Below, one piece after another: positions 47,101 to 57,000 of a DNA stretch of 64,000 nucleotides. A program made the position numbers and the translations under genes. The stretch comes from Phoronis australis (lineage: Eukaryota > Phoronida > Phoronidae), in the NCBI GenBank assembly GCA_002633005.1, contig NMRA01000042.1, positions 1,055,038 through 1,119,037 on the forward strand, written 5' to 3'. Under the pieces are notes generated by a model, which saw nothing but the letters and a program-made list of their open reading frames with translations, made no database searches and was not told the DNA's origin. How positions within the stretch are numbered: the stretch's first letter is position 1; every line of letters starts with the position of its first letter.

Positions 47101-49065
47101 GTCTGATTACGTTCACCTACCGCTTACATTTGACCGTGGCCTAAAATGCAAAACATACCGTCAAATCTGCAGTACTCAGCGGATACAGCGCGGTCCATAA
47201 TCAGCGGGTATACTAAGTCCACCCGGTACAATATCATTAATTCAAAGTCATTGGAATATTTTAGTTGATGTTTATTCTTGACTTTGTATTTGGATATTAC
47301 ACCGATATGCAAGGGAGCCACTTAACGTTGGGTGAGAAACAAACTGAGCACTCTTGTAGATATTTACAAAATGGAATGTTGCCACGTATTTGACTCTACT
47401 GCGTAGGCTTCTGTACATCTCATTGTTACATGGAAAAGTTTCAATGCACAAACCCCGCGTTGTTTTTACAAATTTTCGTGTCGTTTTACGTGGCGGTACA
47501 CGTATGAAATACCGGTCAATGGATCAATTGCTTTGCGTTAGTACTTAAACGCATGGCTTGGTAAATTAATCAACGAATATCCCCAAAACACTTTGATGTC
47601 GATGAATACTGTTTGATCGACTTTTTATGTTTGTAGTCTTTGAATGTCACGATGATATGACCAGGGGGCACGTACAGTCACAAGGCGTTGTGGTACTTGT
47701 TGCGAAACGAATGAAATTCACAGCCTCTATTCGTACTTAATTACGCGTTGTTCAAAAATATTTGTGCAAACCGTAACTTGCCTTAAATTTATAAATAATG
47801 CTATGTAGGACCTTATCGACAAGTTTAGGCATTCATTCTGATATATATCCGAAAGAAATGTCCGAATCTCAAAAAGGTTGTTAAAATTTTGTAAGTGGTC
47901 ATTTCTTTTTCGTTTTATGCAACTTATTGCGCGAAAAATAAATAAAAGTTTTATTTCTGACATAGCAAATCATTCAAACGAGGATGAGTTTAAAAACAAT
48001 CTCTAATGTCGTTCATGTGAACAGTGTGTAAAGCATAGTATCTGAATGTTTCATGCAAATCCGATCAGCCTTGCATTTATAAATATGGTGTCCCTAAATT
48101 TGGACATTTTTCTAGTGTACTACATAATATAAAACTATGATAAGTCTTAACATCTAAATGAACACCCGCACGTTGCTGCGTCTAGAAACGGGAGACTTAG
48201 CTGTATAAAATTTACACTTTCTCAGTTAACAATTGGTGTTAACTCACAATGAAACATTCATTATGTCATGGGTACGACACCTGGTGGCCAGCGTACCGAC
48301 ATCTAACAAATTTTAGAATTTTCTGCCAATCCAGAATTTCACAACATAATTATTTTTCCGATCCAAGATAAGCATTTCTTCATGTGTAACAGAGTGACTT
48401 TTCGTGGCGTTTCTTTAAAGAGACAAAACTGTATTGAGTACCGTGATATTTATCCAGCATAATTTACTCACAAGAGGACCGAGACGAACGTGTTTACTAC
48501 CCGGGGTTTGCTGTCATTTAATCACTTGTTTACTTTAGTTTACAATCCATTTGCAATTAAGTGCGGCAGAACAGTGCGTAAATAGTGTAAAATGTCCTGC
48601 GTTTTAAATGAAAGCCTGTTTTCTGTTGTCACACAGCGTATTTTGATACAAGACAACTTCACACGTACTTGGGTTTTGGGGTAAGATTCAGTTCAGTATC
48701 ACTGTCTGTAATCGCTAGGCATTTCGTTTTCTGTGCAATTATACTTGCATGTAGAGATGTCTTCAGAACACGGTTGGATTGCAGTACGAATGGGAATGTC
48801 GGTTACGACCGCTTCAAGTTTAACACAGCTAATTTATAGCCATTCAATTGTTTCGGGTATCTTTTTAAATGCAAATCAATTACCTCATAGAGCTTAATTG
48901 CAACCAAGAAATGACGCGAGATGTCAAGTAGCGTCGTTCCGGCCACCGGCGTGTAGTCTATTATACTAGTCTAGATCTCAAGTTGCGTGACAAGAATTTA
49001 TTAAACTCTCTGTTCTTGGGGACGACTTACTGCAATTTATGTGATTATTAATTTTATTGTTTCAG
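44166..49065. other. No gene recognised
   Basis: The region probably contains upstream and regulatory sequence and the 5' non-coding exon of the receptor gene, but I cannot locate it. The frames at 44226-44462, 44606-44851 and 47727-47963 show no known motif. A lone CTCF-like CACCTGGTGGCCA lies near 48279. Confidence 0.4.
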
Positions 49066-49087
49066 AGAAATCTTCCTCGACGCTAAT

Positions 49088-50248
49088 ATGGAGAACGCGA
49101 CGTGTTTCACGCTTTCCCAAGAAAATGCAACGCAGTCTCTCGCCCATGTAAGGGAGTCTTACGCAAACATTGAGACAATTTTTAAATTCATCGGACTTCC
49201 CATTGCCTCAGGATTCGGAATCATAGCTAATGTTTTAAATCTCGTTATATTGTCGAGACAAGCAATGATCAAATCGTTAAGCAAGACCAGCTCGGCTCAT
49301 ATATGTATTCTGGCATTGTCCGCCGCCGATCTTGGCGTATGCTTATTTGCCTTTCCCTACGGCATCATAGCAAGCAAAAAACAAAGATTTTACCCTGAAA
49401 TAAATTTCGGACTGTACTATCCAAAAGTAGCCGACGGTGCCGTCAACATATTCATGATGTGCAGCTCCTGGTTGATTGTCATTCTGGCGTCAGAGAGATA
49501 CGTTGCCGTATGTCATCCGTTGCGTTTTAAAGTAATTGTCACGTTTCCGCGTACGGTCACAGCTATTGTTGTCACGTGCGTGGCGTCCGTCGGTTTATGC
49601 TTGCCCAAGGCCTGGTGGCTTGACGTGCTCCAAAAAACAGAAAATAACGCCACATACTACACTTTGGGCAAGGGGCAGATCCGAGACAATAAGACGTTTT
49701 CGGAGGTATACATTCTTGTCTTCAGAATAGTGCAGAATTATATCCCACTCATATTGATCGTGGTTCTAAACATTCGATTATTTATCGAGCTACGTAAAAC
49801 GTACATACGGCGTTTGACGCTGGAAAATGGACAATCTGGTCGAGGGGACAAGACACACAAACTTAACTTCACCCTTGTCGGTGTAATACTTATCTACCTA
49901 GTGCTGGTAGCGCCATCTGAAGTGGCCAAATTAATTCACACATACGGAAAACTCCACCAAAGTCTAGACGACGACTATAACTACAAGGTTGCTCGGGACA
50001 TCACCAATTTCATGCAGATCGCAAACTATGCTGTAAATTTCATTTGGTATTGTGTCGCTCTGTCAGTATTCCGGAAGACATTACGCCGAGGCCTGGTAAA
50101 CTGTGCGAGAGGGGCAGGTTGTTTTTCAAGAAGAAAATACAGCAGCGTAAGTACAACATCAACATCAAGGCAGTGCCAGCAAAGGAAACATGTTAGGGGG
50201 GCCACGGGGTCACAGAGTTCGGCAACATCACAAGAAGCTTATGTGTGA
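49088..50248 (+). CDS. Class A (rhodopsin-type) G-protein-coupled receptor, FMRFamide/GPR139-like
   Basis: 386 residues in one coding exon. A splice acceptor ('attgtttcag') ends at 49065, 22 bases before the ATG, so the 5' UTR is probably spliced. Seven hydrophobic segments lie at about 33-56, 70-93, 115-136, 155-175, 206-232, 260-281 and 308-328. Landmarks are NVLNLVIL (TM1), LSAADL with D81 (TM2), ERYVAVCHPLR in place of DRY (137-147) and NFIWYC in place of NPxxY (317-322). N-linked sites lie in the N-terminus (NAT at 3 and 13) and ECL2 (NAT at 187, NKT at 201). The C-tail is Ser/Thr-rich. The pattern is that of peptide receptors of the FMRFamide/GPR139 type; the ligand is not predictable. 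Oddly, I see no Cys at the top of TM3 or in ECL2, so the usual class A disulfide seems to be absent. It converges with the hydroxylase gene that ends at 50963. Confidence 0.93.
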   Translation: MENATCFTLSQENATQSLAHVRESYANIETIFKFIGLPIASGFGIIANVLNLVILSRQAMIKSLSKTSSAHICILALSAADLGVCLFAFPYGIIASKKQRFYPEINFGLYYPKVADGAVNIFMMCSSWLIVILASERYVAVCHPLRFKVIVTFPRTVTAIVVTCVASVGLCLPKAWWLDVLQKTENNATYYTLGKGQIRDNKTFSEVYILVFRIVQNYIPLILIVVLNIRLFIELRKTYIRRLTLENGQSGRGDKTHKLNFTLVGVILIYLVLVAPSEVAKLIHTYGKLHQSLDDDYNYKVARDITNFMQIANYAVNFIWYCVALSVFRKTLRRGLVNCARGAGCFSRRKYSSVSTTSTSRQCQQRKHVRGATGSQSSATSQEAYV

Positions 50249-50962
50249 AAAGACAGCATTTTATACTGGAGCCTTAAAAGTACTTAAACTGTAGGGTATG
50301 GTGGTGGAGTTGTTGAAACTGACGGTCGGGCGACTGACAACCGACGACAATATAAGTGCCCAGTTTATTAAACAAATATCATGATGTTGCGATCATGTGG
50401 AAACCAGCTTTCATAACCACATAATTGTGAAATCATGTTTAATCTAACAGTGTTGATTATGGAAAAATTTGTGTCGACTAAAGTAAAACAACATTCCGAG
50501 CGCTGGTGTTCGTTGTGTTCCATTATGTCAGTCACTGTACGATTTTCAACACACGTGACCTTGAGCTAATTGACTTCCTGCTGGGATTTTGGAGTCAGCG
50601 TAATTTCTTTCTTGTTGAAATCTCGTGTCTTTCAAACGCAGTTCGATTAATTGTCAGCAACATCAAAAGAACGTCTCAGAATTTCCGTCAATTACCCAGT
50701 ACTCATGAAATCAAAGACAACCCTTTCATGAAGGTATTCAGTCTTTAGCACTTTCCATACCAACGGATGTCTGATATAATGGACAAAAAAATCGAAAAAT
50801 TAAAAAAGAATGATATGCATGCGAATAGAAATTTTTGACGCAATACTACTTCCTCAGTTGGAGCCTGTAACATTTCTCAGTGGTATTACGAAAAAGATTT
50901 AGAAAAAAAAACAAGTTCCCTATAGATTCCCAGAAAAGGTGTGGTAGCGCATGCTTAACAAT
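50249..50962. other. Convergent 3' spacer, duplicated near 61815-62485
   Basis: It lies between the GPCR stop (+) and the hydroxylase stop (-). It aligns with 61815-62485, with shared words such as 'gactggagcct', 'gtgcccagt', 'gtgaaatcatg' and 'tgaccttgagctaa'. No polyadenylation signal is obvious. Confidence 0.7.
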
Positions 50963-51067
50963 TTATTTTCTTGTCTCTTTTTCCTCCTGTTTGGCGCCGA
51001 GGTATTGAAAGTCGATTCCGCCATTTTTCATCTGAACCTCACACTTCATGATGTTTGCGTTGGGGAC
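50963..51067 (-). CDS. Hydroxylase A exon 7
   Basis: 34 codons plus TAA, starting [20 protein letters not shown] and ending in a charged Lys/Glu tail. Confidence 0.93.
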   Translation of the reverse strand, partial: VPNANIMKCEVQMKNGGIDFQYLGAKQEEKETRK

Positions 51068-54000
51068 CTGAAGAAATAAATCGCACAATAAAGAGAGAAC
51101 TCTTATCGCTGGCGCTACTGATACACATTTAGTTTTTTTCTCAATTGAATGTAGTTGAATTTATGAAGATGATATTCAAAGTAACCTACTTTAGGCGACG
51201 CATACCTGAAAAATACATAAGTGTAAATATTCAAGGTAATAAGCTTACTTTCAAAATGTTAGGATGTGGATTACCTTCACAAGGGGCGTGTAAAATGGAT
51301 GGTGGTGCTCCTTGAAGGGGTTGTTAGAAGCCTTGTTGTAGGCAATGGCAAGTCCCCATCGTCTGTTTTCGCTGGTGTTCGGCAAGCTGCAGTGGATTGT
51401 GTTCCCGTGATGGATAGCGACGTCTCCCGGTTCCAACTCGACAAACACGACTCCATTGGACTCTGCTGCGAGACGAATTCTCTTCGTATCCGACAGGAGT
51501 TGTTCTCCGAATTTGTCGACATTAATTCGTCCCATTTTATGCGATTTTGGTATATACTGAGAATAAAACAGAACGGATACTGTTCATCAATTTATATAGT
51601 TTCCGATTGTTTGGATGTATTACAATGTTCTACACTAGGAGTGCGGAAGATTTCCGAATCACTTGTCTTTCTCCAATCATGCACGTGATCTCAACCCATC
51701 TCGCCAAGCTGGCCAAAACTCACCTAATGGAACGCATCCCAGGTACTTTTCAGCCACCAATAGGCAACGAGATTTGCAACTTGTTCAATAAATAACTGGC
51801 GAACTAAAGATCACGAAAATGTGTGAACACAGTTTGGGTGACAAAATGTATCAATTAACTGCCAAGAGGTGATATGGATTTCTGTATCAAGAGATAAGCA
51901 CAGTGTCAGAATCATACCTGCATGCATCCGTTGTCACGTGTCGTCTTGTCAACTGCTATCCACACTGTCAGACAGTCGGGGTACAGCAAACCGTTATAGT
52001 ACCAGTAACTGAAAGCCAATGAACGTTTCACTAAACTGTGCTGAGAAATGTCGTGACATTTCATAAAAAACGAAAAATTAGGTGTTGGACTTGTGAATTA
52101 GTAAAACTCGCTGGTTTCCTGCGCGTCCGCTAGGGCCGGGTAGGCCTAGAGGACACGCAGGTGTCATTCAGCAGCACACGTTTTATCACTGGTTGATGTA
52201 ACTTTGGTAGTCATTGGTTAGCGTTACGACAAAGAAAGAAAATGACGGACTGTGAACGATTGTTAGCCTTGTCAACATTCTTGCGAACCGAATTTCTTTC
52301 TACTACAAATATTTCGTTTCTGCGGTAATGTTTAATTCATAGACGCGTGCTTGAAGCACAAAACGCATACAGATCTGACCGATTTAATCTGTGTGTCATT
52401 CATACTGTGTGAATACAGCACAGCAACGGCAAAAATCAGTAGAAAAATGCACACCGATACTTAATTTTCCGATTCAAATTTCTTTTCCAACTGCCCATCG
52501 ATTTGTCGGTACAACAGACCACAAACTATATCCACATATTTTACACTTCCTCCATCAGTCATGCCAGCGCCACCTACGTGTCCTCTTCCCCCTAGCGGAC
52601 ACGCAGGGAACCAGCGAGATTAGTACAAGCACGTTCGACTGACAAAAAACGAGTTTGAGGACTGCTTGCCGTACCCGTAATCTTGGTGCCAGTTCCAGAC
52701 GCCGCCCTCGCGTGCTTTCTTCATCATGAGTTTACTGTGGTAGTGGTAACTCTCTCCACCAAGTAACTGGAAGAGATATCGTTGAACAATAATTGTCTTG
52801 TTATAACGGTAAAAGCATCGTTATTCATACACGCACGTGTTCTGTAGACTCTACGTAATACATGTATTGTTGTGCTAGTTGTGGTAGCAGTAGTAGTCGT
52901 AGTAAACTCTAGTTCCAGTAGTCTAGTTGTGCATTTTGTTTCTGATCACATGCAAAACAAATAACATATGCATGTAATTAGCTAAAGACGACCCTCCCGC
53001 TGGTTCTCAGTAAAGCGGTTTTCGCCCTCCCTAACCGCCCTCGCTTCCTCCCTGCCTCCTTCTCTCCTTACCTTTCGCCGTCCTCTCTCTCTTCCTCCAT
53101 TCATACTTCCCTCCCCTAGAATGTCTTGTTTTGGTTTTCTCAGTTACCAATATACTATACCTATGCTTGATAAAAATAAAACGAAAGGGTGGAATTTCCA
53201 AATCACCGACAGTGGAGTATTCAACTAAAAAAGACTACAATAAACCTATGGTAAAGTCAGTTGTATCGTTGCTTGTCCAAAACTGGGCGAGAAAGCCAAA
53301 TCTTGGACTGAAAACGCAACAGGCGTGTTGAAAAGTGAATGATCAAATGAAATCCAAGTAGTTGCGTATATCAACGCGATATAAGCAATAGCAATCACAG
53401 AACTACGACTCAGTATTTACGGTAACCTTCCATATAACTCGAATGCATGTTCACAGGTGTATATAAACATAATTTCAATTTTTTTGAATAATAATCACAA
53501 AATCTTGGAACGGAAAAATTCGTATATTCATTATACCTATATTAATTCGCAGTTAACATCTTGAAATCACGCAGAAAGTGGCTCATTAAAGTCAGTTTTT
53601 GTGATTAAACCATCACCTTATCAACAGTTCCAGCAACTTTTTCGCTTCTGGCAATCATGCCGCTGATGTCTTTACTGGGATGATTCCAGAACACCATGGC
53701 AGACTTCATGCCTTTCCCGTCATCCACGAGAATCTCATTTTCCATCACGTGGGGGTTGTCTTCAATTTGTGTGCGCAGACGGGTAATCTCTGCATTCGAT
53801 AAAAGTCCTCTGAAAATTTAACTCTTTTAAGTCTTAAGAGGAATTCCATTTGGTTAGGTTGATTTTAGTAACTAAAAACAATTTCCCTATTTACATCTCT
53901 TCAATAGACTGTACCATTTAATGCCGGTAAATAATTCATTTGAGACGTTTAGTTTCTTTTGCAGTAAATCTGAGGTCCGTACCAAAAAACTGGCTGAGTG

Positions 54001-57000
54001 GAGACAAATCAAGTCAATTTAAAGTCCTTCTCTCAAACTGCTCATGTGGTTCCAGTATCCGAAAATACTTACTACATAAATTTTTATTTTCGACACCCTT
54101 TCTTTATATCCTTTTCGTCTTTCTTGCCAAAAGCGATTTTTTAACAGTATTTGACCCTTCTCTCTGAGTGTATGATTACCGGTTGTCATCGGTTATTTCC
54201 GTACCCACATTTCCGGCTCATCAGTTCAGGAACTTGTCCTGAACGCCGCCATTTTTTCCTTGTAACTGAATGTGCTATGGCTTGCTCGAAAAGTCTTCAT
54301 TATTTTGTTTTATTAGTAATATACCGGGATTCGTTTGCATATGTAGTGTATTTATAGTGTGTAGTTAGAGGTCGTTGATTTTTTTTGGAATGTTACGCGT
54401 ACTTAGTATGTTAAAATAGCATTGGTGTTTAGTTCCTTACGTATGCCGGTCAAACCTAGGAACAAATATGGGTCGAACCAATTTTTTTTCGGTTTTATTT
54501 TTTCCTCGTTTTGAAAAAGTACTTTGCTATCATCGGAAAGGTAGTACATTCTACTCAGTAAAAACCGAAAAAGTATCAAAATCGGGGCAAGCACTGTAAA
54601 GTTGAGTTTTGTGGCGAAATTTGGGTCACTTTGTTTGGATCGCGTCGGCCATATTGGAGGACAGCGGGATAAGTTATGAGTTTAAAACTTGTGAAAATTG
54701 TTTTCGCCAACAAATTACGGTGAAATTTAGTTAGACATATCTTTACTTACTATTCTGCACGATTTAACAGTGTTCACCAAATTTCAGACTCGCAGTTGTT
54801 ACTCATTAAGTGATAAATGTGCTCACAATTCCCGTTGGACTTCGTCTCATTTCTGGCGGCACCGACAACATGGCGACTTTTGCTGAACTGAAAGGCATGT
54901 TCAATCGGCTACTTTGTAATTTGTGAAGATTTAACGTTGATACATTTTGACAAACGTTGCTACAAAAAAGAAACTTTGTTCAATTTTCGTGTTTTTTGTG
55001 TTTGTGGCCAGCGACCAGTTAGGCCTAAGGGTAGTCTTGGCGCAAAGCTGGCGTGCGTTCAGTAGACGCTAGGACCTACGCTAGGACCTTGCAAAATCCT
55101 AGTCAAAGTCACATGTTCTCATTTAAAATACACGGCAATATCTCACGTAATCTCGCGAAGTCTTGCTTCTTAGCGAGGTCCTAGCGCTACTGAACGGGAG
55201 GCTGTATAGGCCTACTAACAAGCTGTATTTTGACTATAGTCTTCACTGGTAGCTGGTGACTGAGGCTAACTAAGGTCTGCCGCGGCAGTGTGACACAGGA
55301 CTAACCAGCCCGTAATTTCATGCAAGTATCTGAAACTACCCTTGAATATATGCAGCATTTATCATTTGACCATTTTACTTCGACAAAACAGCTTGCAACC
55401 GCATGCATTTACCGTTCGCCAGTGTCTGGTCTCGATCCGCACCGGGTCCGATAGGCTGCGGTCCCGAGTCTGGCAAAATAATTTCTGTCAAAATTTATTC
55501 GCCACATTTCTTCAGCAAATTCCATAAAATTGTCCGTAGTTTGATTTTATCAAAATTAAGGCGCGCTGTCGATTTTTTTATCCCCGTTTGCTGGCTGGTA
55601 ACAGTACAGGCACTGCTCCAGTCGCACTGACGGCGTTTTCTCGGCCTGGGTTCCTGAATGAATTGTACTTCCGGGTTCGCGGCAAGTTCAAAATGGCTGT
55701 GGTTCTTCGGGTGCGAATCGTGAGTGGCGCGTTCATTTAAACTTTTTTCGAGTACGGATCGTGTATTAGTTATGGGGTAGGTACTTCTTGGATCCTTATA
55801 ACATCTTCTAACCATATAATAAGGGTTAACAACGCGTGAGAGAAGGACTTTAAATGAAACCTCAAGGAAGTGAACTTAAGTTCATCTTTTAAAGTTTCTT
55901 GCTTAGATTTGGTTCGAGTCCGCCACACCGTAATTTTCCGCAGACAAGTCGGCCGAATATACACACAGTAGGTGTCTACAATGAACATTTTTCGAGAATA
56001 CGCTAAAACTTTACATGGTTGGATGCTAACACTTTCCAGTCGTTTGTTCAGATATGACTGTTGGTTTCTATAAAGTGCCAGTTTCGCAATATTCGGCTCT
56101 ACCGGAAATTTAAGATTAAAATGAACGCAAGTGCACTTTCATGGAAGTCAATCCACTTTCACTGCAGACGACAAAACAAACGACAACTTGCCAGGTGTTT
56201 TTAGAGAATAACAGGCTTGACACAGGTGAAGCTTTCCTGCTTGGTTACTGCAATGAACTCTTGTTTTGTATGATATTTCTTCAAGAAATCTGAATAGTAG
56301 CCATTTTGACAACTTATGATCGACTTAAGACAAAGTGGAGCCTAACTTATAATTTTAAAACAGGAACCTAAAGCGATTTTCGCTATGATTATTTGTTAAC
56401 ACGAAATACATGTAATTTAAAGTTTCTTGAAACAGGGCCTAGAGAAAGAGCGAGATCGTGCAACTTTTTGCAAGATGTCGACATGAATTACAAGCGAAGC
56501 ACGAAATCACTCTATTTTTACAGGCGAATGTCTTGCGTCTTTGGAACGCGTCCCAATTTATCTGTCAGTTGCAGACCCAAAGTTATTTACTTTCAACATG
56601 AACATGTCCATTCCTTCAAATAAGATCAGCCTCTGTAGAATAATTTCGGGTGTTGTGATTTTTTGTAACAAAACGATTAGTCATTCCTTCCTTTTGTGAC
56701 ATAGTAACAACTCAGGAACACTTACTAATCCAGAGCTGGATTGAAGCAAAAATAGTTTTTTTCAGTGTATAATGTTTATTACAAGCTACGATCAACCCCG
56801 TAGTACGAGGTTTGAAATGTCTTGCCCTATAACCACAGAATGTACAATACGTTACTCAGCATGCGTGCACCCAGCCTAAAAGGGGGGGCTCAAATTTTTG
56901 AGAATGATAGTTCCTGCCTTTTTAGTGAGCTTTTCTCTTGTTTTCTAGTTTTTAGGACTTTTAGTTTCTCTGAGGCGGGCCTTTTTTGCCCACTTTGTCA

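Noticed and set aside
49536-49730. Second plus frame inside the GPCR
   Set aside because: It is a shadow of the receptor reading frame.
55880-55930. Possible tRNA (B-box-like 'ggttcgagtcc' at about 55911)
   Set aside because: No A box and no acceptor stem can be formed upstream. It is a chance match.
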